This document shows positions 9,487 to 16,442 of a DNA stretch of 26,551 bases, piece by piece. A program made the translations under genes and the position numbers. Numbering within the stretch: position 1 is the stretch's first letter; every line of letters starts with the position of its first letter. The notes below the pieces were generated by a model. It was not told the DNA's origin and made no database searches. It worked only from the letters and a program-made list of their open reading frames with translations. Origin of the DNA: Bin87 sp964502995 (GTDB lineage Bacteria; Chloroflexota; Dehalococcoidia; Lucifugimonadales; UBA3495); contig CAZCZB010000036.1 in assembly GCA_964502995.1 (NCBI GenBank), forward strand, positions 1 to 26,551. The letters run 5' to 3'.

Positions 9487-10470
9487 CTAAATCATCTGCG
9501 GGTTGTGAGTGTGGGGCGGGCCGATTAGCTCGGCGTAGGGCAACCGCTTGCCCACCGAATCCCGCGCCATCGCCGCCATCTGGTCAACGGTGTCCATCGG
9601 ACGGGCATTGTGCCGTCCCTCAAACTCTGCCACATACCGATGCAGATGCTTGACGCTCATGTGGTGGTACGTTCCCACATAGCCCCGTTTGAGCAATGCC
9701 CAGAACGATTCCATCCCGTTGGTGTGCGCCATCTCCCTGACGTACTCGCCCGCGCCGTGCGCTACCGCCTCATGGTGGCGGTTCAGTCGCCGGTATGCCG
9801 CCGCTTCGTCGGTGTACACCGTCGCCGTCGGTTCCGTCCGCTGGTGTACGAACTCCCGGAGCGTCGGCCCGTCCGTGCGCTCAACCACTTTGGCGTCAAC
9901 CTCGTTGGTCGCCCGGTCTTTCACGCCGGCCACTGCCGTCTTGCCCACCGCGCCCCGGCCTGCCTTCAACTTCTTGGATTCGTGCTTGTTGCCTTCCTTC
10001 CCGCCGATATAGGTTTCGTCCGCCTCTACCGGGCCGGCAAACCGCTGTTCCTCGCCTTCCTGGTCCAGCCATACCTCGCGGATGCGGTGTACCAGGTGCC
10101 ACGCCGTCTTTTGCGTAATGCCCAAGTCCCTGTGCATCTTCATGCTGGATACGCCCTTCAAGTTGGTGTTCGCCAAGTAGAACGCGATAGCCCACTTGCT
10201 CAACGGGAGTTTGCTGTCGTGCATGATGGTTCCGGTCTTGACCGTGAAGTCGCGCTTGCACGGGTTGCAGCGGTAGGCCGGCGTCTTGCGCCCGTTGGCG
10301 CGGGGCGATACCTTGTCGCCCTCGCAGTAGGGGCAGGTGATTCCGTCCGGCCAGCGGCGGGCGACAAACCACGCCTCGGCCCTGGCCTCATCGCTGAATT
10401 CCTGGACGGCCTGTACCAGCGTCATGCCCTTGCGGAAGGACTTGCCGGGGCCGGATTTCTTGGTAGCCAT
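9487..10470 (-). CDS. IS1595-family (ISXO2-like) transposase
   Basis: A 327-aa DDE-type transposase. An N-terminal zinc ribbon (CPYCEGD, then YRCNPCKRDF) is followed by a helical segment LPLSKWAIAFYLA and the catalytic core: EADETYIGGK (first Asp), VYTDEAAAYR (second Asp) and NGMESFWALLKRG (third acidic residue, with the Asn seen in this family). The length is normal for the family. ATG 10470 is chosen because AGGA lies 9 nt upstream; a TTG two codons earlier (10476) would sit too close to it. The gene reads away from the right terminus and has its own promoter just inside that end. It appears intact, so the element may still be mobile. Confidence 0.95.
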   Translation of the reverse strand: MATKKSGPGKSFRKGMTLVQAVQEFSDEARAEAWFVARRWPDGITCPYCEGDKVSPRANGRKTPAYRCNPCKRDFTVKTGTIMHDSKLPLSKWAIAFYLANTNLKGVSSMKMHRDLGITQKTAWHLVHRIREVWLDQEGEEQRFAGPVEADETYIGGKEGNKHESKKLKAGRGAVGKTAVAGVKDRATNEVDAKVVERTDGPTLREFVHQRTEPTATVYTDEAAAYRRLNRHHEAVAHGAGEYVREMAHTNGMESFWALLKRGYVGTYHHMSVKHLHRYVAEFEGRHNARPMDTVDQMAAMARDSVGKRLPYAELIGPPHTHNPQMI

Positions 10471-10502
10471 GATCAACGTTCCTACGCTTGATTTATGGCG
10501 AT

Positions 10503-10531
10503 ACTGTACACCAAGCGGGTTGCCGTGTCAA
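10503..10531 (-). promoter_or_regulatory. Sigma-70-type promoter of the transposase
   Basis: On the minus strand, TTGACA (10531-10526), a 17-bp spacer, then TACAGT (10508-10503). It lies about 30 bp upstream of the start region and just inside the right end. The 9-mer TGTACACCA of the terminus recurs at 10505-10513, over the -10 box, in inverted orientation to the copy in the end (10538-10546). Confidence 0.7.
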
Positions 10532-10537
10532 GCGTTT

Positions 10538-10562
10538 TGGTGTACACAGGTATATAATTCCC
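10538..10562. repeat. Right terminal inverted repeat of IS1595 transposon
   Basis: Exact 25-bp reverse complement of 7046-7070; starts TGGTGTACACAGG and ends TTCCC next to the duplication. Confidence 0.95.
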
Positions 10563-10570
10563 TTTTCTAA
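10563..10570. repeat. 8-bp target-site duplication, right copy
   Basis: TTTTCTAA, identical to 7038-7045. Confidence 0.95.
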
Positions 10571-11269
10571 AACACGGCGCGCACTGGCCTCGCGAATATT
10601 GTTCCTGCGGTAATCCCGCAGGGTTTCCCATAACCGCGCAAACGATGGGCTGCTCTGCCGATCTCCTTTGCCCTCGCTGGCTAATAGGTACGAGATTGCC
10701 TCGCTGACGGGCTGTCCCGAGAGCCAATACGGCAAACGCCCCATACCGTTCTTCGTGAACCCGAATTGAAGGTACACAGTAACGTAATAGTTCTGAGTAC
10801 CCTCAATCCCGAAAACGTGGCGCAAGCCCAGTTTTCTCGCGGCCGCTTCCAAAGCGTCTTTGAATTCACGCCGAGGCTGCCCTTGTGCGAAGACAACCCT
10901 GCCGACTGCCTCGGGGAATCGTCGGCGAACGGCCGACCACAGGTTGCCTTCGCTCGCTTCGCGACGCCCTGTTTCTGCGGCCAACAGCAGCAGCAAACAG
11001 CCGGCCGCTTCGGCGTAGGAAAGGACAAGAGAGCCAGATTGCAGGGCACCCCTTCTGGAATTGACACCAGAGAGCCACCGCTGCAGTTGGTAGCTGGTCA
11101 GCTGCCAAGCCCAGCTGCAGAGCCACTGGTAGTCATCCTCATCGGCCTGTACTTCGCATAATGACCGCGGTGCTGTCGTCGAGGTTACCTTGCCGGCTAC
11201 CAAGCCGACTGCCTGAGAAAGGACAACATCCGGACCTTGAGAAAAATCTATCCCTTGGAATATGCCCAT
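10563..11269 (-). pseudogene. druH: 5' part of transposon-split druH-like gene
   Basis: The N-terminal about 235 codons of the interrupted gene. ATG at 11269 with GAGG eight bases upstream. Visible segments include a hydrophobic stretch AAGCLLLLLAAETG, EGNLWSAVRRRFPEAVG, and FKDALEAAARKLGLRHVFG followed by YVTVYLQFGF. The frame reads across the right transposon end and stops at 10493 after about 24 foreign codons (ending WCTVSP). The junction codons (RRVLE, then NNPWAIS at 7037) restore a continuous protein when the element is removed. No catalytic motif is seen. It is the first gene of the helicase operon; no convincing promoter was identified upstream. Confidence 0.75.
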
Positions 11270-11447
11270 AGCACAGCCCTCGCCAAGACGGTTTTCAACG
11301 GTCCGCCCGAGAGATTCACTACTCGCACTAACGACCGCATCATCAGAACGGCTGACAATCTACATATTATGTCAGCGACTGTCCAACAGAGAGCTATCGA
11401 AAGTCCTGTACGCACCCTGTTCCGCCGCAGAGCCCCCTCGGTGGTAA
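11270..11447. other. Gap between druH start and recombinase remnant
   Basis: Should hold the druH promoter (minus strand). An AT-rich patch around ACATAATATG (near 11360) is present, but no well-spaced -35/-10 pair is found. No gene is supported here. Confidence 0.4.
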
Positions 11448-11741
11448 TCACTCCCGTCGCCCTAGCGAGCCTGAACGCTGTACGGCAAGGGAAAGAAGAT
11501 GTTCGGACCTTTAGATTCCCAGACCTCTTGACGGGGCAAGGTCATCGCCAAAGCCGCTGGTTTGGCGAACTGGGAGTTCTTCAGCGGTCACAGCGAACGC
11601 GTGGGCATGGCAAGGCGCATGGCCCAGAACGGCGCCCCTACCCACGAGATCGAAAAACAGGGTCGCCGGAAACGGGGCGGCGGCATGGTCGGACGCTACA
11701 CGCGTGGAGAATCCGTCGGGTCGGCGCTGCGGTACTTTTGA
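11448..11741 (+). pseudogene. Tyrosine recombinase/integrase, C-terminal remnant
   Basis: One frame gives ITPVALASLNAVRQGKED followed by VRTFRF. A second frame, from about 11540, gives AKAAGLANWEFFSGHSERVG, then MARRMAQNGAPTHEIEK and MVGRYTRGESVGSALRYF with a TGA at 11739-11741. SGHSxRVG with the downstream RYTRGES is the box II region of phage-type integrases; the GH of SGHS and the final tyrosine of GRYTRG are catalytic positions. The catalytic N-terminal parts are missing, and a frameshift with an in-frame TGA (near 11522) confirms decay. The coding end stops one base before a CRISPR-repeat-like sequence. Confidence 0.8.
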
Positions 11742-11742
11742 A

Positions 11743-11764
11743 GTCTATCCCCGCGCGTGCGGGG
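11743..11764. repeat. Orphan CRISPR-repeat copy (22 of 28 bp)
   Basis: GTCTATCCCCGCGCGTGCGG plus GG, identical to bases 2-23 of the array repeat at 26048 onward. The flanks differ (A in place of the first G, CCACTT in place of GAACC). No second repeat follows at array spacing. Confidence 0.9.
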
Positions 11765-12261
11765 CCACTTGGGCTCATGAGTACCAGCCCGCCTTCGATT
11801 GGGACGGGGATGTGACGCCCGAGGTTGCCGACTACAACACCCAGTATGGTTAGCAGGCTCTGAGTGCTAGAGACGATTACGACTCGAACACCGATTTGGA
11901 TGTGGACTGGTGTGAGTATCCTTGTAGTGCGAACATCATTCACTACGAGGCCAACATGGGTCCTACGCAGTGGACTGCGGAGGCCCGTGTGTACAGTGGT
12001 TCAACTTCGTGTTTCCCAATCAGTTACTGCAACGAGAGCGACCACGAGGCTGATTTTGCGTACATATACTGGAATTCTTACTACGGGCCGTATGACAGCG
12101 ACGCTGCGAACTATTTAGCCCGGCACGAGATGGGTCATGTTTTCGGCCTTAACCATGTGGCCTGCTCTGAATCGTCCAGTGTGATGTACACGGGCTGCAC
12201 CAGTGGCTTGCTCACAACTTTGCAGAGCCACGACATCTCTGACGTGAACAGTGAATACTAA
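11765..12261 (+). pseudogene. Zinc metalloprotease (metzincin/matrixin-like) with internal stop
   Basis: The frame carries RHEMGHVFGLNH, the HExxHxxGxxH zinc site of metzincins, followed by the Met-turn-like SVMYTG and a cluster of cysteines (CEYPC, CFPISYC) suggesting a secreted protein. Upstream in the same frame lies AFDWDGDVTPEVADYN with a TAG at about 11849-11851, where a tryptophan would fit (YG-W-QAL). Without readthrough, translation could only begin at a TTG (11896) or later. No signal peptide or start remains, because the sequence before 11765 is the CRISPR-like repeat and recombinase. The protease core (about 120 residues) looks well conserved, so the loss may be recent. It is followed by two cell-envelope genes on the same strand. 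Confidence 0.7.
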
Positions 12262-12301
12262 CCTCCGTCGTCGGAACGGACTTTTGGAGAGGCGAATTGT
12301 T

Positions 12302-12979
12302 ATGACGGATACGAAGAAAAGAATCTTTGGCGTTGTCTTCCTGTCGATGTTGGCAGCTGTGCTCTTGATGGCTTGTGCGGAGTCGCCTCCTGGGTCTGCG
12401 GATGAGTCCGCGGTTCCTTACCACTCCGTGGAACCGGTTGGAAGCGGGCTTTCGGACAGTGCTTCTATTTTCAAGTCGCCTGCGACTGTTCAGGAACTCG
12501 TCAATCGGTCAGACGTGGTTTTGATAGGCACGGTGCGGACCGTGAGCGAAACGCAGAACGTGGTCTTCGGGACCTCAGCTGATGCGTCGGCTCTGGTTGC
12601 CCAAGGATTTCCCGAACCCCGTATGGAAGAAACCTACTACGGAATTTCCGTTGAGCAGGTCCTTCTGGATGACGGTGTGGTTGGTACTTTGGACAGTGAC
12701 CTTAGCGTCGCTCTATCGGGAACTCACTCTACGCTTTCGCCTCAGGTTGGCGAGCGCATCATGTTTGCTCTCTTGGATCGTCCGAGTGATCACCGGTACT
12801 CCTTGGTGGCGAACTGGAGTCTCATACCACTGGATGGTGGTTCTATCCGGAATTTCGACGGGAGTGACCCTGGCTACGACGATGTGATTGACGAGGCCAG
12901 TTTGAAGTCTGCTGTGACCAGCGCAGCAGGACGGCACGCCAAGTCTGCTCCGGCCGATTGGCCCACCATTTTCGAGTAG
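12302..12979 (+). CDS. Lipoprotein of unknown function
   Basis: A 225-aa protein. ATG 12302 has GGAGAGG upstream; the frame is open further upstream (12251), but that start is not preceded by a ribosome site. The N-terminus is basic (MTDTKKR) then hydrophobic, ending in the lipobox LLMAC at residue about 25, so the mature protein should be lipidated on the outer face of the membrane. The body contains VQELVNRSDVVLIGTVRTV and a strand-rich region ISVEQVLLDDG, similar in plan to the next gene (a domain in which a transport-like 'V-x-G-T-V' strand precedes 'V-E-x-V-L'). No catalytic motif. Probably co-expressed with 13040-13690. Confidence 0.8.
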   Translation: MTDTKKRIFGVVFLSMLAAVLLMACAESPPGSADESAVPYHSVEPVGSGLSDSASIFKSPATVQELVNRSDVVLIGTVRTVSETQNVVFGTSADASALVAQGFPEPRMEETYYGISVEQVLLDDGVVGTLDSDLSVALSGTHSTLSPQVGERIMFALLDRPSDHRYSLVANWSLIPLDGGSIRNFDGSDPGYDDVIDEASLKSAVTSAAGRHAKSAPADWPTIFE

Positions 12980-13039
12980 GACATTTACTCGCATGAGGAC
13001 TATCCGTTGGAATGCGACTACTGATTGGAGGTTGACATC

Positions 13040-13690
13040 GTGAAGAGCAAATTGGCAGCCCTGTTGGGCGTGACGTTGGTGTTGGGGATCTTGGCGGGGT
13101 TCATCATAGTGCCGCGCATGATGTGGGGCGGTGGTGGGAGTGCGGCATCGTGGCTGATTCACGTCGAGTCAAGCCCACTGGTAGAGGCTTCTGATCGTAT
13201 CCTGGTGGCGAGGTATATTGACGACAGAACCGAAACCATATCGAAGGGTTCGGCGCCCGACGGAGCGTCGAAGGGTTCGCTGACGGAGCGATTCCGCAAG
13301 TTCCCGGTTGTGGAAGTGCTGAAAGGAAACATCTCCGCCGGTGACGAGGTGTACTTGGTGTCTACGGATGGGAGCGTGCTGAACACGGCAGATGGCAATT
13401 CCAAGTCCAGCAATTATGATGTGATCGGCTTGACCGGGGGTTCGGAGTACGTTCTCTTCCTGCGGGAGATAAGTCGTCCCAGCGGGTATCCGACTGAGTA
13501 TGGGGATACCCTGTGGGCGTCTCCAGGAGAGCCGTACGTGGCGGAGATGGACTCTGCCGGGCGTCTGGAATTCTTGGCGACCAACATTTACACTGGCTTG
13601 ATATCGGAAGGAGGTCTGACTCCGGTGCGTGGTTCCGCAGCGCCCTTCGAGCTGACCAAACAGCAAATCAAGGATCTTGTCGCTGAATAG
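13040..13690 (+). CDS. Membrane-anchored extracellular protein of unknown function
   Basis: A 216-aa protein. GTG 13040 is chosen: GGAGG lies 8 nt upstream, whereas the TTG at 13025 has no site. One N-terminal membrane segment (LLGVTLVLGILAGFIIVP), then a glycine-rich linker and an outside domain with DRILVARYIDDRTET and VVEVLKGNISAGDEVYLVST. The VEVLKG-x-GDEV pattern occurs in secreted proteins of Chloroflexi and Actinobacteria and is shared in outline with the lipoprotein upstream, so the two look like distant paralogues. It is followed by an intrinsic terminator. Confidence 0.8.
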   Translation: MKSKLAALLGVTLVLGILAGFIIVPRMMWGGGGSAASWLIHVESSPLVEASDRILVARYIDDRTETISKGSAPDGASKGSLTERFRKFPVVEVLKGNISAGDEVYLVSTDGSVLNTADGNSKSSNYDVIGLTGGSEYVLFLREISRPSGYPTEYGDTLWASPGEPYVAEMDSAGRLEFLATNIYTGLISEGGLTPVRGSAAPFELTKQQIKDLVAE

Positions 13691-13714
13691 TTGGGCGCTG
13701 TTTATTTGCGGTGA

Positions 13715-13748
13715 ACGGGGCCGGTGCTGCTACCGGCTCCGTTCCTTT
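13715..13748 (+). terminator. Rho-independent terminator after envelope gene pair
   Basis: 11-bp stem ACGGGGCCGGT / ACCGGCTCCGT (one G-U pair, loop GCTGCT), followed by the T-rich TCCTTTCT. Confidence 0.85.
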
Positions 13749-13872
13749 CTGAGGTTGGGTTCCGTTGGTGGGGCGACGGCGCGACCGCTTGGCGGCGAAT
13801 GCTGAGTCCCAGCCGTCCCCAGAGCGTCAGGCGTTGACAGGCGCGTTGATCGTATGCGGCGCCTCGCTTGCC

Positions 13873-13902
13873 TTGACAGTTGCAACCCCGGTTGGCTACG
13901 AT
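13873..13902 (+). promoter_or_regulatory. Promoter of the tRNA pair
   Basis: TTGACA at 13873-13878, 18-bp spacer, TACGAT at 13897-13902. The expected start is about 40 bp before tRNA-Ala. Confidence 0.65.
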
Positions 13903-13948
13903 GAAAGGGTCATTGTCGCCTCAATGTCTGCGCGACAGTCGGCGGCGT

Positions 13949-14024
13949 GGGGATATAGCTCAACTGGGAGAGCGCGGCGTTCGCAATGCCGAGGTTGCGG
14001 GTTCGAGCCCCGCTATCTCCACCA
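13949..14024 (+). tRNA. tRNA-Ala (anticodon CGC)
   Basis: A full cloverleaf: acceptor GGGGATA/TATCTCC with the G3-U70 pair diagnostic of alanine, D-arm GCTC/GAGC, anticodon stem CGGCG/TGCCG with loop TTCGCAA (anticodon CGC), T-arm GCGGG-TTCGAGC-CCCGC, and encoded 3' ACCA. Confidence 0.95.
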
Positions 14025-14035
14025 ATATCTGGCCT

Positions 14036-14109
14036 GCCCCTGTAGCTCAGTTGGACAGAGCGGCGGCGTCCTAAGTCGCGCGTCGGGGGTTCGAGTCCCT
14101 CCAGGGGTA
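14036..14109 (+). tRNA. tRNA-Arg (anticodon CCT)
   Basis: Acceptor GCCCCTG/CAGGGGT, D-arm GCTC/GAGC, anticodon stem GCGGC/GTCGC with loop GTCCTAA (anticodon CCT, reads AGG), T-arm GGGGG-TTCGAGT-CCCTC, discriminator A, no encoded CCA. It lies 11 nt after tRNA-Ala, probably in the same transcript. Confidence 0.95.
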
Positions 14110-14140
14110 CTTTTCCTTTCCATTTTTGAGTAGGAAAAGT
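14109..14140 (+). terminator. Hairpin after tRNA-Arg
   Basis: A perfect 9-bp inverted repeat ACTTTTCCT / AGGAAAAGT with a 14-nt loop containing TTTTT. It could end the tRNA transcript, although the stem is AT-rich and no T-tract follows it. Confidence 0.45.
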
Positions 14141-14288
14141 GCGTTTGATCCTGCCTGTTACCACTTTCGTTACAACTTTTCGATCCGGTCGGCGAGGAGC
14201 AAGGCGGTGCTGGCACGTCAGCAGTTTTCCAAGCCTTATGTGACAACCCCGTAGCGGTTTACCCTGCGCCGGGTCGCCAGCGTGATTC

Positions 14289-14812
14289 GGTTACGTCCCG
14301 TCAACTGGTGTAATTGGTGTCATCCTTGATGGTGTTGTTCAGGCAGCGGACTCCAGGACGTTGCCGGCGGGTGGGGTTTCGGCGTCGAGATCGTCGGTGA
14401 AGGTGAGGTGGCGGTGGCCTTCGGCTCAATCGTCGTGCTGCTCGGCCAGTCCGCCAGAGGCGGACGCCCACCAGCCGGCGGGTCGCCGACCGGTTGGGGA
14501 AGATGCCCACCACGTTCCCTACAGGGACAGGCTCTGCGGCGACGGATCTCCTTGTTCAACGCTCCAACGGGTTGTTGGACCAGAGCTTTTGCCAGTGAGA
14601 TACAGGGAAGACACGGTGAAGGCCAGGATGTCGGGCAAGGCGTCCGCCAGTCCGCCTGAGGGAAGTGTTCCTGCAGTTGGACGATCACCCGGTCGGCCTG
14701 GGCGTGTACCTCTTCAGGGGAGAGTTGCTTGTAGATGGTGCGGACCATGGTGGCGACGCCGTGCGGGGATCGCCGGGGCACACGGGTGAGCAGGTCGGTC
14801 ATGAAGTGGGCG
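14289..14812 (-). mobile_element. IS256-family transposase remnant (copy A)
   Basis: The minus strand gives TRVPRRSPHGVATMVRTIYK, LNKEIRRR and NRSATRRLVG in shifting frames, then FTDDLDAETPPAGNVLE: the C-terminal third of an IS256-type mutator transposase. Comparison with copy C shows extra DNA here: GTCCGCCAGAGGCGGAC (14449-14465) and a segment around 14514-14532, both breaking the frame. About 18 bp present in copy B are also missing. The right boundary cuts the second methyltransferase gene. Confidence 0.85.
14449..14465. repeat. Palindrome inside IS256 remnant copy A
   Basis: GTCCGCC-AGA-GGCGGAC, a 7-bp perfect stem, with an identical copy at 25581-25597 and a related one at 25961-25979. 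It splits the transposase codons between RRLVG and AEQHD. Confidence 0.75.
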
Positions 14813-16266
14813 CACCGTCGTTTCCAATGCCTTGACCGTAGCAGGCGTGACCTCACCCCTCTTGACGTGGACGATGGCTAATTCTGCCTTTGGCTTCTTG
14901 CCCATCCGGAACGGAAAGAACCGCAACACGCCGTCCAGCCCGGCACCCGCGCCGCTAGTGCCTGGATTGCGAAACATCCCCTTTGCGCCAACCGCACTGC
15001 ATACCCATTTCTCGAACTCGAACTTGTACCGGTCTGCCAACGCCTTGGCTTTGGTTATATTGACCGGCACGCCGCGCACCAGTACGTCGTCGGCCGTCAG
15101 ACGGTCAAAGTTGCGGAGTATCCGTTCGCGCATCAAGCCGACGGAGAAAGTAGAAATGTCAACGCCAACCCAACGCCTTCCCAATTCCTCGGCAGCGTGA
15201 ACCGCAGTCCCGCACCCGCAGAACGGGTCGAGCACCGGATCGCCATCGTTGGTGGACGATTCGATGATGCGCTTCGGCGGGGCTATCGGTTTCTGCGTCG
15301 AGTAGCCTAACCGCTCCCTTGCTTGCCATGCAATTGGGCCGATGTCTGACCAAACGTCCTGCAACGGAACGCCGGGCATTTCGTCAAGGTAGCGTTTGCA
15401 GGCAGGAACAGCCCCCTCCCTTCGCTGGACAATCCTGCCCGCGTCTATGAGTTCCTGCACCCGCTCCTGACTGTACCGCCAAAAGCGGGTGCCCCCATGA
15501 CCTCGTACTGCGGGTTGCCTTTCGCGGCTACGTACGGACCGGCCGGATTATCCAACCTGTACCGACGCCCCGTTTCTGGCAAATGTACTTGTAGAACTTG
15601 TCCACGTATTCTTTGTCGTGCTTGACGTAGACCGGGTTCCACGTCCACTCATCGCTCATCGTGTAGAAAAGCAGCACGTCGTGAATCCGCCCGTGCTGCG
15701 TCCGCCCTTGCTTGGTGTCGCTGTGGGCGCTGGTGCGTTTCCAGATGATCTCCGTGCGGTAATTCTGCTGGCCGGATATGGCAGCCATCACCATCTTCAG
15801 GTAATGGCTGGCGGTGTCGTCGCAATGAATATGGACCGACCCTGTGGGCGCCAGAACCCGCCGCATTGCCATGAGCCGCGTTGCCATGTTGACCAAATGC
15901 GCGGCGGCCCCCCGACCTTGGAGTGTCCACACGCTGTGCTAGGCTGACTATATCGGCCGGAATGCGGGTCTGTGGGCCAGCGTTCAACTCACCGAGCAGA
16001 GCATCTTCAGTGGTTCCCCATGTCCAGGTGTCGGTGAATGCCTCGGCCGGGCGCGCATCGCAGTCTTTGCCCGCGAACAGTAGATTATAGATGCTCTTGG
16101 AGTTGAACGGCGGGTCGAGATGGATCAGGTCAACGGAATCGGTCGGCAAGGCCAATGGGTCGTTGAGAACATTGAGACAGTCATCGCTGTACAGGATCCG
16201 GTTTACGTCAGAAACGCTACTGGTGGGCATTGGTGGGGCCATTCGGCGGCGTGTTCGCGGTGGCAT
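14813..16266 (-). pseudogene. Beta-class DNA methyltransferase, frameshifted and 3'-truncated
   Basis: The frame from ATG 16266 (or from ATG 16401, preceded by GAGG) reads RILYSDDCLNVL and LIHLDPPFNSKSIYNLLF (motif IV), then moves to a second frame (MATRLMAMRRVLAPTGSVHI, DDTASHYLKMVMAAI), a third (ETGRRYRLDNPAGPYVAAKG) and a fourth (FWRYSQERVQELIDAG, then GYSTQKPIAPPKRIIE and VLDPFCGCGTAVHAAEELG). Motif IV before FxGxG marks the beta class. The three shifts fall near short G runs (GGGGGG at about 15908, GGGG at about 15565, GGGGG at about 15497). The normal C-terminus is replaced after VKALETTV by the IS256 remnant. Even without the shifts the product would be truncated. It is not the same gene as the methyltransferase in the transposon. 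Confidence 0.85.
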
Positions 16267-16442
16267 CGAAAATCCCCCGGCATAAATTTCGGAGGATGGC
16301 AACATGGCATCACGCGCAAGTAAACGGAACCGGGTATGGACGGCTGGCGCACCCGACGATGACCGGGCAAAACCCGTTCCCGAACTTTGCGCCAGGCTCA
16401 TTGCTTACCTCGCCTGCGCCGCTGGAACGTGCGAAGTCCTGC

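Larger units (their letters stand above)
7046..10562 (-). mobile_element. IS1595-family transposon with passenger genes (3517 bp)
   Basis: Bounded by perfect 25-bp terminal inverted repeats (7046-7070 and 10538-10562, starting GGGAATTATATACC) and flanked by the 8-bp direct repeat TTTTCTAA. All genes are on the minus strand, in the order transposase, DUF4065/Panacea protein, 95-aa acidic protein, DNA methyltransferase with HNH tail, 67-aa protein. IS1595-family members with passenger genes, including methyltransferases, are known. The perfect ends and duplication suggest a recent insertion. It interrupts the druH-like gene and has the same orientation as that gene. Confidence 0.95.

Noticed and set aside
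9610..10491. 293-codon plus-strand open frame
   Set aside because: Antisense shadow of the transposase, caused by GC-rich codon use.
11237..11815. 192-codon plus-strand open frame
   Set aside because: It catches one piece of the recombinase remnant but otherwise crosses the druH upstream region, the repeat and the protease remnant in wrong frames.
14361..14789. Plus-strand open frame over IS256 copy A
   Set aside because: Antisense to the transposase remnant.
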